DNA from: Brachypterus glaber
Taxonomy: Eukaryota; Arthropoda; Insecta; Coleoptera; Kateretidae
DNA length: 64,000 nt
Reading direction: 5' to 3'
Assembly: GCA_958510825.1 (NCBI GenBank)
Contig: OY294054.1
Span: 8,720,319-8,784,318 of the forward strand
The notes below the pieces were generated by a model. That model was not told where the DNA came from, made no database searches, and saw only the letters and a list, made by a program, of their open reading frames with translations. The number at the start of each line of letters is the position of its first letter. The stretch's first letter is position 1. Below are positions 34,690 to 45,170 of this stretch, one piece after another. The translations under genes and the position numbers were made by a program.

Positions 34690-36045
34690 TGTACATTATA
34701 GTATCGTTATCTTATCCGCTTTTGGTATTCGTCATCTTATCCGCCTATACTAATATTATTTAAATAATAATAATTATTGTTAAAAAATCTTAATTTGAAA
34801 CTTAATTTAAGGTATTTAAAATATAATAATGCTAACAGTGTATATAGAAATTTCAGGCCAATACTCACACATAAATTTTTATTCACTAAAGTTGGTACAC
34901 TCGAAATTTTAACGAAAATAAAAAAAAAATAAAAAAAAATTATATGGCCATAGTCATATATGTATTGTGTTATGCAATAATATGTTAAACCACAATGTGA
35001 GATGACAGTGAGTTCTGGAACGTTATCCCCTAAATATTTAAAACGTTTTGAGTAAAACACCTAAAACTAAATATTTGCTTTCATTGTTTATGTATTAGAA
35101 AATGTACAAAATTTCTAATATTTAATACAATTTTTTTAAGAAATATTAAGTAAAATGATCGACAACCTACTCTCGTTTCATAATGTGGGTCATCATATTA
35201 TTGCAAAAAACGGTCCATATGACCGAAATGAGAAACTGCACTACTCAGCCCATAAGTTTCCCCGAATTTTTGAAACACAGTTCCAGACGAGAACTTTGAG
35301 TAAGAAACTTTTAATTTACATTATTTAGCTCGAAGCATTTTCCAATAGACAATATTCACTGGGCGCGAAAAGTGTCACCAACCAACAAGTAGTGCTAACT
35401 GCTTTGACATGAATGATGTATTTTTAAAGCGTTTTGGATTTGCGTGTTTATTCTTTTATTGTTATTGTTGTGTTTTACGTTAAAAAATTTTAAATCATTA
35501 ATTTCCTAGTTTATACCTTTAGGGTATATTTTTTTATGGTTGGTAACAATTTTCTCAACCAGTGAAATGCAGTTTGATTGGTTTTACTTAGTTTAAATAA
35601 TGTGTAAAAAATAAAACATAAAAAGTAATTTCTAACCTTCCTTCTTGGTGGGCCGTCACATTTTCGATTTTATTAACTATTCAATATAATATAAGAAACA
35701 TTTAACATTTACAATTGATTTTTAAATTTTATGTATCATTCTTAAAAAAAAATAATTAAAATCAATGCACAGAAAAAAGTTAATGAATCGAACTGCTATT
35801 GATTTAGGAATATTTTATGTTTTCCAAAAAAAAAAACTTTCACATTGGCATTTATTTTAGGGGTATGCACGACTTCATAACTACTTGTGATATAACTCAT
35901 GTTATGTAAGACAAAATATATTTTATTACAAAATAGATGAAATAAAAAGTTTGATCATCATCATCATCATAATAAAATAATATTGTTGTGGCAGATTTAC
36001 TATATTTTAGTAATTTTAGTATTTTATTAAGGGACTTGGGACGAG
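34690..36045. other. AT-rich non-coding region
   Basis: No gene is supported. A minus-strand frame of 107 codons (34737-35060) is low-complexity, Y/F/L-rich and has no motif. A (ATC)n tract lies at about 35957-35970. Confidence 0.45.
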
Positions 36046-38160
36046 TATAAAATAGCCTTAACAAAATATAACAAAAAACTAAGAAAGTCTAAGAGGAAAT
36101 CTTGGAGGAACTTCTGTAAAGGCATAACCGAATTTCCTGCTGCAGCAAGGCTCCAAAAGTATTAGCTAAAGATCGTTCTAATGGCGTCGGCCTGCTTAAG
36201 AAGGCCGAAGCAAACTACACTGAAAACACTATGGAGACGACTGAAATTTTGCTTCAGACTCACTTCCCTGTCTCTTCAATCGTAAACAAGCAAAACGATG
36301 ACACTGAATGGAAAGGAATAAATTTCCCACTCAACAAACAGAATTAAAATTTTCTCGGAAAAAATATTCAGCGGAAATAGGGTAAAATGGGCAATTAACT
36401 CATTTAAGCCCTACAAATCCCCAGTATGGGATGGCATCTTCACTGCACTCTTACAAAGAGGAAGTTTTTCCGATCATAACACAGATTTTTTGAGCCAACT
36501 ATGCACCGGGCGATATCCCAAAACCTTGGAAAGTTAACGTGGCGTTTAAACTAAAAGCAGGGAGGCGAACTAACGAACTGAACAAGTCATATCGTCCGAT
36601 CAGTATCTACTTTTTTTTTTCTCAAAGCGATGGAAAAAATAATATATCTCCACATAAGAAGTACATACTTAAAGGAAAGGTCACTTCACAGGAGACAATT
36701 CGCATATGAGAAGGGAAAATCAACTGAAATAGCCCTACGCACTTTTGTAAATAGTATACAATATCCCCAACAAAGAAAAAATTCTACTCCTACAATTAAA
36801 TGGATCCGAGCGAAGCTAAATTCTAGGAGAATAAGAGCTGCCAAGGGATGCCCCCAAGGAGGTGTCCCATCTCCATTTCAGTGGTCTCTATTTATAACTT
36901 TTTCTAACTAACCTAGGATACGAAGTCCATGGTTATGCAGATGACCTAGTAAGAGTAGTAAGAGGCAAGTACGACATAATCCTGTCCATGCTTACGCAGA
37001 GTGCCTTAAACCACATTTATAGCTGGTGCCTATGTGTTAACCCAGGCAAAGCAGTGATAGTACCTTTTACCAAAAGAAAGAAAGCTAAATCTAAAAGATC
37101 CAACCCTTGGTGGGACCAAAATTGAGTTCTCCACAGAAGTGAAATATCTGGAAGTAATGCTCTACCAGAATCTCACTTGGACCTCTCACGTCAAAAATAA
37201 AGTTACCTGAAAGGCAACGGCATCCTTATGGAACGGTAAACGACTTTTCGGAAAAACATGCGGCCTCAAACCCAAAATGATATACTATTCATAACCTACC
37301 CATAATCATGTATGCTTCACTATTCTGGTGGCCAAAAACAAAGGAAAACAATACACAAACAAATATGTGGAAAGTGAAGAGGCTTGCGTCTTTAAGTGTA
37401 ACAGGGGCAATGCATACATGCACCAATGCTGCACTGGAAGCGCTACTAGATCTCCTCCATTTAAGTGACCTAAGTGGTTACAGTAAAATCCTTAGTGAAA
37501 TAAATATAGGATATCTGATCACAATCAGCGACTTCATGACCTTACGGTATGAGTTCGATCGCAGGTTTGAAGTGGTAATTACGGACTTCCAAACTTCGAT
37601 ATCAGGACGACCAGAAACGAAAAATGGAATGCTACTATACAAGGCCTAGATGCCAACTATCGATACAAATGAGGAAAACTCTGTCTATTTTTCAGGCGGC
37701 GATATAAGCCGTAAACTTTTGTTCTCAAGAATGCCTGAATAAGGGAAAAATATGCATCTTCTCGGACAGACAAAAAGCTTTAAAGGAACTAAGTGTGTAT
37801 TTGGGTTAATGCTTGCCTTGGAATGCTACGAAACCCTCAAACAAGGTCTCCTTAATGTGGGTGCCAGGATACAAAGGCGTTGAAGGTAATGAGGCCGCAG
37901 ACTATCTAGCGAGAGAAGGAGCATGCACTCAATTTACTGGCACTAAACCTTTCCGTGGCTTTAACAAAAGCTATCAGATAGACGATATTAAAGAATGGGA
38001 AACCAAAATCAAAACTCGATATTGGAAAGACCAAAACTTAATACAGGTCAAAATATTCATAAAATAAGAACCTGAACGAACAAGAAAGATACTCGATCTC
38101 AGCAAGCAGGAACTAAAGACTACACAGAGCTCTTAACCGGCCATAAGATATCATCTTAAT
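36046..38160 (+). pseudogene. 5'-truncated, decayed Loa-like LINE ORF2
   Basis: Pieces of ORF2 lie in order but in different frames. A linker (RKSKRKSWRNFCKG) at about 36080 aligns with the linker of the intact Loa ORF2. RT pieces follow, including QFAYEKGKSTEIAL (about 36695) and GCPQGG (about 36846), then GYADD (about 36930). A connection segment with LASLSVTGAMHT lies at about 37380. An RNase H piece with MWVPGYKGVEGNEAADYLAR lies at 37850-37915, and the C-terminal LLTGH at about 38140. The endonuclease domain is absent at the 5' end. Many stops and frameshifts separate the parts, so this copy is dead. It is related to, but clearly diverged from, the element at 38803-44485. Confidence 0.85.
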
Positions 38161-38546
38161 AAATTAATAGTAAAAAAACATTTTTAAGAACAACCTTTTA
38201 TTTAAGTGCTCTAAAAAGAAGAAAATAAATTAATAGTAAACAAACATTTTTAAGAACAAGCTTTTATTTAAGTGCAATAAAAAGAAGAAAATAAACTTTC
38301 AAGTAAATTAAACCCATCATTTTGTTACATTATACATTTTTATATGATATAAAAGCTTGTCACGAGATTTTTTATAAAAGATGGGTTTAATTTACTTCAA
38401 AGTTTATTTTCTACTTTTTAGTGCACATAAATTAAAGCTTGTTCTTAAAAATGTTTTTTTTTAGTATTAATTTATTTTCTTCTTCTTAGAGCACTTAAAT
38501 AAAAGCTTGTTCTTAAAAATGTTTTTTTACTATTAATTAATTTTTT
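38158..38546. mobile_element. Foldback element E with duplicated arm units
   Basis: Each arm holds two ~85-bp units with AACATTTTTAAGAACAA, CTTTTATTTAAGTGC and AGAAGAAAATAAA; the right arm (38384-38546) is the reverse complement of the left (38158-38312). The centre of about 70 bp is AT-rich. It abuts the end of the decayed LINE. Confidence 0.8.
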
Positions 38547-38884
38547 CTTTTTTTAGTCGTCAAAATTTTGTAGGATAAAAACTTTTTTTCAAATAGGGGC
38601 TTCGAACCAGAAGCTTGCTTCATGGCGCCGAAATGCAAAAGCTGGCCCTGTGTATTATTTAATGCATGGTAATCCTTACATGTATATTTGTTTATTATTG
38701 ACTGACAGAAATTTTGATGACCAAAAAAAAAGGCCTCACATCTAAAAAGATGTGGGTAAAAAGGTTTTTTTTTTAATTTTATGGATGGGGAGGTTGGGTG
38801 TAGTAGTAGTAGTAGTAAAAGGTGGGTAGGCTCCGACGCCTGACAAGTAGGCCCAATGGCCCTTTTTGTCTGCCCCAAGATTAC

Positions 38885-41800
38885 CTACCCAACCTGCTGC
38901 CTATCCTCCCTCTTCCTGAATCTGCCAGACCTTCTGATGAAGTTCATAACATCTGACCAGGCTAGGAGGCTCATCTCTTCCTTCGCTAGTGTTACCACTC
39001 CGAAGACGTCTTGTCTGAGCCTGCCCAGAGCCTCACACTCCCCTATGAAGTGGTAGGGCGTTTCCTCGTCCATCCCACACCCAGGGCAGGTCGGATCGTT
39101 TACCGTCCGCATGAGGCTTAGGTGTCGCATAAGCCCACAGTGGCCCGTAAGGACCCCTGTAAGGAGGCTTATGGTTGCTCGGCCCCTTCCTAGTAGCCAG
39201 ACCGACCTAGCTTTGCTTGGCCTGGTCAGGAATTCCTTTGCCTGCCTGCAACCGCTAAGCTCGGTCCAGTGTTCTTTAAGCTGACTTTCCACCCAAGCGT
39301 TGAGGGCAGTCTTCACTTGTTTCCTTGTGATACCGAGAATTGGTTCAGGACCCAGGCAGGGCTTTCCGGCACCCAGTCTGGCGAGTTCATCCGCCCTCTC
39401 GTTGCCTGGAATGCCGCAGTGACCTGGTACCCACACAAGGTGAACTCTTTTTGTTCTTGCCAGCTCATCCAGCTCTCCAGCGCACTCCTGCACCAGAGCG
39501 GATCTTGTTGCGGGTGCGCTAAGAGCTTTTAAAGCTGCCTGGCTATCCGAGCAGAAGTATACATCTGTCTCGTTGCCTGAACGTACTGCCTCACACCTTG
39601 CCGCCTCCTGTATAGCGAAGACCTCCGCTTGGAAGACTGTGGGGTACATTCCTAGCGAAAAGCTTTCCTGTACCTCCCTGTCCTCAATGCAGAATCCTGC
39701 TCCCGATGTCTGTGTGCTTGCCATACGGGAACCGTCTGTATAGCACACCACGGATGTCGGGGCGAAAGCAACCTGCTTTCTCTCCCACTGTTCCTTACTG
39801 GGAATTGTGAGAGTGAATTTCTTGTTATACCTAAGCTGATCTTCAGCCTCAATCACTTTGATACTGCTAATAGGGATTTCCTTTTTAGCGATCTCTGCAA
39901 TCTTGGTGTGACCATACGTTGCTTCTCCTCCCAGCCAGCATCCAGCGTCTCGCATCCTCAGGTGGCTGGCCATCGCTTCCTTCTTTATCCAAGATGGAAG
40001 CGGGGGCAGCCCCAGTAGGGCTTCGAGCGCGGCTGTAGCGGTCGTCCTCATAGCGCCAGTAATCCCTAGACATGCTAGTCTTTGGATTTTACTTAGCGTT
40101 CTTGCTACCATGGCTTTGCTGACACTTGGCCACCAGACCACCGAGCCATACTGCACTCTGGGTCTGATAACTGCGGTGTAGATCCAGTGGAGGATCTTTG
40201 GGCTCATGCCCCAGCTTTTGCCAACCACCCGGCGCAGATGCCAAAGAGACGCTATCGACTTGTCTACGACTTTGTCGATGTGCGCCTTCCAGGTGAGCTT
40301 ACTGTCTAGGGTTACCCCTAAGTACTTAACCTCTTGAGCAAGCTCTAGTGGCCTACCGTACATTGTGGGTGCCCTGAATCCCTGTATCTTCCTTTTGTTG
40401 GTGAAGAGGATCATCTCTGTCTTTGCTGGGTTGACTGAGAGTCCGTTCTCCTCACACCAACTTTCTATAATCCTGCAGGCGGTTTGCATTCTATCGCAAA
40501 CAATGCCTAGGAACTTTCCTGTGATCAGTACTGTCCCGTCGTCTGCATATGCCTGCACATACAGCCCCTCAGCGGTCAGTCTCCCAATAAGACCGTCCAT
40601 TACTAGACACCATAGGTGGGGAGAAAGGCAGCTGCCTTGTGGGCAGCCGCCTCTGACCCCGATGTCCAGTTGGCAGTCTCCTAGGGAGGCCATGACCCTT
40701 CTTTCCTCCAGCGCAGACTTTACCCAGCTAATAAGTACTGGTGGGGTGCCTCTGGCTCGTAATGCGCTGCAGATTTTCGACGTTTTTGCCTTATCGAATG
40801 CGCCCTCTACATCAAAGAAGAGGGCTAACGCCCACTCTTTCTGATGTAATGCCTTTTCAATCCTTTGTGCTAGGGCGTGAAGAGCCGTTTCAGTCGACCT
40901 TCCTCGCCTGTATGCGTGCTGCCTTTTGTGGAATGGGTGCCTTGATAGCACTTCTTCCATTAGGAACCTGTCTACTATCCTTTCCAACGTTTTGTGAAGG
41001 AAGGAAGTTAGACTGATGGGTCTGAAAGATTTTGCCTTTGTGTAGTCTTTTTTCCCAGCTTTTGGGATAAAGACTACTCTGGCCCTCCTCCATTCCCTCG
41101 GGACATATCCCAGCGCTAGACTGGCTTTGAAGATCCTTTTCACCGCAGGCATAAGGACTTCCAAGCCTTTCTGTAACAGCGCCGGAAATATACCGTCTGG
41201 TCCCGCTGCCTTAAATGGTAGGAACTCGTTTACCGCCCATTTGATAGAGCCATCGCTAATCACACCCTTGGCCAGCGTCCAGTCCCCTTGTGGGGGCCGT
41301 TGCCTTTCCTCGGGTGCGTTCTGGATGGCTCCCTCTCCTGGGAAGTGAGTCTCCAGCAAAAGCCTTAATGACTCCTCGCTGGAGTTGGTCCATCTACCAT
41401 CTTGCCTTTGTAGGGATCCTACTGTCTTGTTAGATTCTCCGCTAAGAACCTTCATAAGCCTTGCGGATTCTGCCGTGGACTCCATGTCCTCGCAGTATTT
41501 CCTCCAGCTTTGATTCTTGCTTCGTCTGAGTTCTTTTTTAAAAAGCCTTCTAGCCTCTCTAAACTCCTCCCACGAGGTTTCACTTCCAACTCTGATGGCC
41601 TGGTTAAGGGCTCGCCTGCACTTCTTTCGAAGCGTATCAAGCTCACCACTCCACCATGGAACCTTTCGGCCCTTTGCCACCTTGAGAGGGCATGCCTCCT
41701 CGTAGGCTGAGACTATTGCTCCGTTCAGTGAGGCTACCTCTTCGTCCAACTGCTCCCTGGTGAGTATTTCACCTTCAGCGGCCCAATTGTGGCGACCGAG

Positions 41801-42559
41801 GCTTGAGAGGTATTTCTCCCAGTCGGTCGCCCGAGGGTTCCGCTTCGGGGTTGGTTCGGGCTTGTCAGACAGTAGCTCAAATCTGATCAACCTATGATCT
41901 GACATTGTCAGATCTGACGTGACCCTCCAGTTGGTAACTTCCTCTAGTAGAGGCCTTGATACCAGCGTTATATCAATGACTTCCTTGCGGATTCTGTTGA
42001 AAAACGTTGGTTCCACCCCTCTATTTACTATTTCCAAACTAGTTGACGCTATGTACCCCAGCAGACTCTCGCCCCTAGCGTTAGTGTTACTGCTGCCCCA
42101 GATCGTGTTATGTGCATTAGCGTCGCAGCCTAAGATAATAGGTAATTGTTGGTTATTCGCGAACTCAACTAGGCGCATCATATCCCCCGTAGGGGGTAAA
42201 GGTGCCTCGTAGGGCAAATATACACTTCCTATTACTACCTTATTTCTAATTCCTCTTACCTTATATTCCAGAGTTGCCGCCGTCACGTCCTTTGTTCCCA
42301 GCTGTGGCAGTGGTACCACGCTTAGGTCCTTTGACGCCAGGATGCAGGTTCTGGTGCCCTCGTCTTCCTCACCGACTATTATGTTGAAGCCGGCTGCGCC
42401 TAACCCCCTGATGTTCTTCCTGAAAATATATGGTTCTTGAACCAAAACGATCTCTCCTGTTTTCCCCGCAAGGGCGCGCACCAGTTCTCCGGTTGCGTCC
42501 TTACAGTGGTGCAGGTTGATCTGACTTACCCGCAGTTTGTCCATGGTGGGGTCATGCAT
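38885..42559 (-). CDS. Loa LINE ORF2: endonuclease, reverse transcriptase, RNase H
   Basis: An intact replication polyprotein of about 1224 aa. The frame opens at 42649 and overlaps the end of ORF1 (+1 relative frame); the first ATG is at 42559 and a second (MDKLRVSQINLHHC) at 42544, immediately before the endonuclease. Endonuclease motifs are N in INLHHC, E in VQEPYI, GCDANAHNTIWGSS, D in VIDITLV, and SDH. RT motifs are FRPISLTSF, AYRRGRSTETALH, FFDVEGAFDKA, the GCPQGS box and the catalytic AYADD. The RNase H has CYTDGS, an AEVFAIQEA glutamate, CSDSQAALKAL and WVPGHCGIPGNERADELAR, so all four acidic residues appear present. Near the C-terminus lies CPGCG...HFIGEC, a CCHC motif common in this group. 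Termination-reinitiation is a plausible way to translate it. Confidence 0.92.
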   Translation of the reverse strand: MHDPTMDKLRVSQINLHHCKDATGELVRALAGKTGEIVLVQEPYIFRKNIRGLGAAGFNIIVGEEDEGTRTCILASKDLSVVPLPQLGTKDVTAATLEYKVRGIRNKVVIGSVYLPYEAPLPPTGDMMRLVEFANNQQLPIILGCDANAHNTIWGSSNTNARGESLLGYIASTSLEIVNRGVEPTFFNRIRKEVIDITLVSRPLLEEVTNWRVTSDLTMSDHRLIRFELLSDKPEPTPKRNPRATDWEKYLSSLGRHNWAAEGEILTREQLDEEVASLNGAIVSAYEEACPLKVAKGRKVPWWSGELDTLRKKCRRALNQAIRVGSETSWEEFREARRLFKKELRRSKNQSWRKYCEDMESTAESARLMKVLSGESNKTVGSLQRQDGRWTNSSEESLRLLLETHFPGEGAIQNAPEERQRPPQGDWTLAKGVISDGSIKWAVNEFLPFKAAGPDGIFPALLQKGLEVLMPAVKRIFKASLALGYVPREWRRARVVFIPKAGKKDYTKAKSFRPISLTSFLHKTLERIVDRFLMEEVLSRHPFHKRQHAYRRGRSTETALHALAQRIEKALHQKEWALALFFDVEGAFDKAKTSKICSALRARGTPPVLISWVKSALEERRVMASLGDCQLDIGVRGGCPQGSCLSPHLWCLVMDGLIGRLTAEGLYVQAYADDGTVLITGKFLGIVCDRMQTACRIIESWCEENGLSVNPAKTEMILFTNKRKIQGFRAPTMYGRPLELAQEVKYLGVTLDSKLTWKAHIDKVVDKSIASLWHLRRVVGKSWGMSPKILHWIYTAVIRPRVQYGSVVWWPSVSKAMVARTLSKIQRLACLGITGAMRTTATAALEALLGLPPLPSWIKKEAMASHLRMRDAGCWLGGEATYGHTKIAEIAKKEIPISSIKVIEAEDQLRYNKKFTLTIPSKEQWERKQVAFAPTSVVCYTDGSRMASTQTSGAGFCIEDREVQESFSLGMYPTVFQAEVFAIQEAARCEAVRSGNETDVYFCSDSQAALKALSAPATRSALVQECAGELDELARTKRVHLVWVPGHCGIPGNERADELARLGAGKPCLGPEPILGITRKQVKTALNAWVESQLKEHWTELSGCRQAKEFLTRPSKARSVWLLGRGRATISLLTGVLTGHCGLMRHLSLMRTVNDPTCPGCGMDEETPYHFIGECEALGRLRQDVFGVVTLAKEEMSLLAWSDVMNFIRRSGRFRKREDRQQVG

Positions 42560-42575
42560 GGTGCGGTGTGTCGGC

Positions 42576-44033
42576 CTACTTGGTTTGCCTAGAGCTTCCG
42601 GCTGTAGGAGGCCCGCGTCGGACCGCTCCACTAAAAGAGGTGACTCTCCTTACGGAAAGAGTCACCAACTCGAAGTAGAGCAGCCAACCCGCGCTCTCCA
42701 GTCGCCGGATCTCGTCCTGGCTGACCATGTAGGTCAAAAACCAATCTCCTGGCCCTCCCGTGGTGTTCACATGCTTCCACTCCCCTACTTTGAGGGAGCG
42801 GTTTTGGAGGGTTAGCATCCTTTTTGTGTAGGCCAAATCGACCTCGGTTTTTGTCCTGAGATAGAAACCGATCTTCTCTGGCCATGGCGCGTCGCTAGCC
42901 TTCATGGTATTGAAGGTAACGCCGCCCACATCCTGAGGAGACCAGCCTTCTAAGAGCCAGTTCAACGATGTTTCGTCCTTGGCCGAAATTAGGAACCAGC
43001 CTGGATCAACTAGGCCTGAGTTCAGGAAGTGAAGCTCTGGGCCGGCAGGACCTTCTTCAGGGCCCGCCATTGCCTTGAGCATCGTTCCCACCAGGTCTTT
43101 CCTTATGATCTCGGCTTCTTCTGCCTCTACTTTGCCGTCCTGCCTATCCGATCTTACCACTGCCCGGAGTCCCTTGTCTTCAGGATCTCTGGCAGCAGCT
43201 GGTCTGGCCGGAAGAGTTGCCCTGCGTGGTGGTGGCGCGTCCCCCGTCTTCCTCAGGAGAGGAGAGACGTGCGGACGACTGCCCCCATAAGCGGGCCGTT
43301 TCTTCCTGTAGTCAGGAGGGGTGTCTCTCTCCACCCTGGCCCTTTTGCCAGCCGTCGGTTTGGCGGAAGGCCCTGGTAGGGCCTTCGCTGCCTCACCTCC
43401 GACTAACGCTGGGGCGGCTGGCAGAGGGACGCTTTTCCGCTCCTGTCTCTTTGCCGACCTTCTGGCCGTTCTGGCCGAAGGCCCTCTCTGGGGGTGTTGG
43501 CTAGGTCTTTGCACTTCACTCCTTACCACCAGCTGGCTGCTCATTTCTGAGCATCCGGCCTGCGGCTCGGGTGCCGGGGCAATAGTACCTTGTCCAGTGG
43601 GAGCGGCGGCGCCGGTCGGAGGTGGGCCCTCCTTCCGCGTCGCCTGCTCCCTCTTGGCCAACTTATCCCTTTCTTTCTTGGCCTGCCTTTGACGCCTTTT
43701 CCTTTCTTTCTGGACTGCTAGCTTTAGCTTCGCAGCCTCGTCCTCCGGTGCGGTGCCTGATGGCTCTGATCCGGTTTTAGGCGGATTATTACCCTCTAGC
43801 TCCGACTCGGATGACGCTGTCGGGGTCATAAGCAGTTCGTCTTCCTTTTGTCTGCTTATGTTTGGAGATAGACCGCTTTCGGTCGTCTCCATTTTTGAGT
43901 CGAGGGACTCGTTTGGGTTTACTTCTTGCAAGTTAGTTTTCCCTTCTGTTTTTTCCGTCTCCATGTTGGGTAGTTTATTATGTCTAGGTGTGTGTGTAGG
44001 TGTTTTTGTGTGTATGTGAGTTTGTGTGGGCAT
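42576..44033 (-). CDS. Loa LINE ORF1 protein, DUF4780-like C-terminus
   Basis: A 485-aa ORF1 product, presumed to bind the LINE RNA. The first ~23 residues (T/H/P-rich, MPTQTHIHTKTPTHTPRH) are encoded by a CA-rich tract; a second in-frame ATG at 43964 (METEKTEG) may be the real or an alternative start. Residues about 90-130 are highly charged K/E/R-rich, followed by a long P/A/R-rich disordered region. The last ~130 residues form the only globular-looking part (from about FYLRTKTEVDL, through WKHVNTTGG and RRLESAGWLLYF) and resemble the DUF4780 family of insect proteins. No CCHC zinc knuckle is present, unlike many I/Loa-type ORF1 proteins. It ends 16 nt before the first ATG of ORF2. Confidence 0.8.
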   Translation of the reverse strand: MPTQTHIHTKTPTHTPRHNKLPNMETEKTEGKTNLQEVNPNESLDSKMETTESGLSPNISRQKEDELLMTPTASSESELEGNNPPKTGSEPSGTAPEDEAAKLKLAVQKERKRRQRQAKKERDKLAKREQATRKEGPPPTGAAAPTGQGTIAPAPEPQAGCSEMSSQLVVRSEVQRPSQHPQRGPSARTARRSAKRQERKSVPLPAAPALVGGEAAKALPGPSAKPTAGKRARVERDTPPDYRKKRPAYGGSRPHVSPLLRKTGDAPPPRRATLPARPAAARDPEDKGLRAVVRSDRQDGKVEAEEAEIIRKDLVGTMLKAMAGPEEGPAGPELHFLNSGLVDPGWFLISAKDETSLNWLLEGWSPQDVGGVTFNTMKASDAPWPEKIGFYLRTKTEVDLAYTKRMLTLQNRSLKVGEWKHVNTTGGPGDWFLTYMVSQDEIRRLESAGWLLYFELVTLSVRRVTSFSGAVRRGPPTAGSSRQTK

Positions 44034-44485
44034 TTAATAGAGACTAGGATATTCAGCTCCCCCTTAGGGAAACCATATTGGCAGATTCCTGGTGGAGGAG
44101 GCTGGCGGCCGCTTTTACAAGGTGAAGCCCCCCGAAGCATGCAGCAGGTACCTCGCCCAGGCGCTACCTGGAACTACTGCACACCCCGAGATTATACACC
44201 GACTGATGGGGCAGCCCCCCTATGCTAGCTAGGCTAGGGCGGGCCCCTGTACTAATCGGCGGCACAGGTGTGCGACTCCTGCTTTCTTTCACCGCTACCA
44301 TTCCAGCACGGCCCATTCCAGGGCCGCCAAATCGGCCCCCTTTGGGGGGAGCTTTAGGATCTTCGCTCCCATGCCCACGTGTGTGTGTATGTGTGTGTGT
44401 GAGTGTGTGTGTGAGTGTGTATGCGTGTATGTGTGCGTGCGGTTGGCGATCTGCAACAGTCACCAACCCTCCCCCAGGCGGAGTT

Positions 44486-44870
44486 AGGTTGGGTGTAAAT
44501 TTTATATAAAATTTTATTGTCATCAGAGATAAGCATGTGTACCGAATTTCAGCTCTCTACATTTATTCTAAGTGGGTGAAACAGAGGGGGGTAAAGTTAG
44601 TCTTATACGCGTATGGGGGGTGATGGGGAGATAAGGGGGGATGTAAAATTTATTTTAAAATTTTATTATCACTGAATGAGTATGTAACCTAGTTTTAGTT
44701 TTAAATTATCTCAGGTAGGTAAAAAATGGATTTTTTTAAATTCTAGGGGTGGGGAGATTGGGAAGCAATTTTTATACAAAATTAGTTTCTTAACCGAGTT
44801 AAGCATGTGTACGAAATTTTAGCTTTAACACATAAATACGGGCCTTGGTAGGATTAGTTGACGTGCAAAA
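44486..44870 (+). repeat. ~135-bp tandem repeat array that hosted the Loa insertion
   Basis: Units beginning (T)AAATTTTATATAAAATTTTA, TAAAATTTATTTTAAAATTTTA and TTTTTATACAAAATTAG recur at about 44497, 44641 and 44770. Each is followed by an AAGCATGTGTAC(C/G)(A)AATTT-like segment and then a GGGGTGGGGAGAT-type G-rich end. A diverged unit may lie at about 48890-48960. Confidence 0.65.
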
Positions 44871-44929
44871 CCTCGTTGATATATCTCAAAGGGTTCCTGA
44901 GTTATTAAATAAAAACCGATTTTTTTAGC

Positions 44930-45055
44930 CACTTTCAAACGGGCGTAGCTCCCTTATGACGCATTTTTAGACATATTTATAGGAACTTTTTGTCATATTT
45001 TATCATGTAGAATCACCTGTTAAAATTTCCTACGCTATTTCAAATACACCGTGTA
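44930..45055 (-). repeat. Solitary foldback C-like arm
   Basis: GTAGAATCACCTGTTAAAAT and the GCGTAGCTCCCTTATGACGCA-like segments correspond to the right arm of the element at 26395-27070. Confidence 0.5.
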
Positions 45056-45170
45056 CTAAAAAACATTGCAAGTTAAATAAAAGCTTCTAAAAAGATGGGC
45101 AAGTCTGAAATCGACACCTGCCTTCTATGCTCAGTTGCACTAGAAACGGCCGAATTTATTATCTGCTTCT

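Larger units (their letters stand above)
38803..44485 (-). mobile_element. Full-length Loa-clade non-LTR retrotransposon
   Basis: A perfect 12-bp target duplication AGGTTGGGTGTA lies at 38791-38802 and 44486-44497. The element runs on the minus strand: 5' UTR 44485-44034 with a CA-rich tract at about 44379-44440, ORF1, ORF2, a short 3' UTR, and a (TAC)n tail at 38803-38816. Joining the flanks rebuilds a sequence closely resembling the neighbouring repeat at about 44731-44790, which confirms the boundaries. G+C is far higher than in surrounding DNA. Both frames are intact, so the copy may be recent and active. Loa clade is inferred from RT wording, the C-terminal RNase H and the CCHC motif. 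Confidence 0.93.

Noticed and set aside
34737..35060. 107-codon minus-strand open frame
   Set aside because: Y/F/L/I-rich translation of AT-rich DNA with homopolymers; no recognisable motif.
38588..38620. tRNA B-box-like GGTTCGAAGCC on the minus strand
   Set aside because: No A-box at suitable distance and no cloverleaf; probably fortuitous or a SINE relic.
42537..43692. Several plus-strand open frames of 70-160 codons opposite the Loa element (40365-44509)
   Set aside because: They are antisense shadows of GC-rich ORF1/ORF2; the minus strand has all the conserved motifs.
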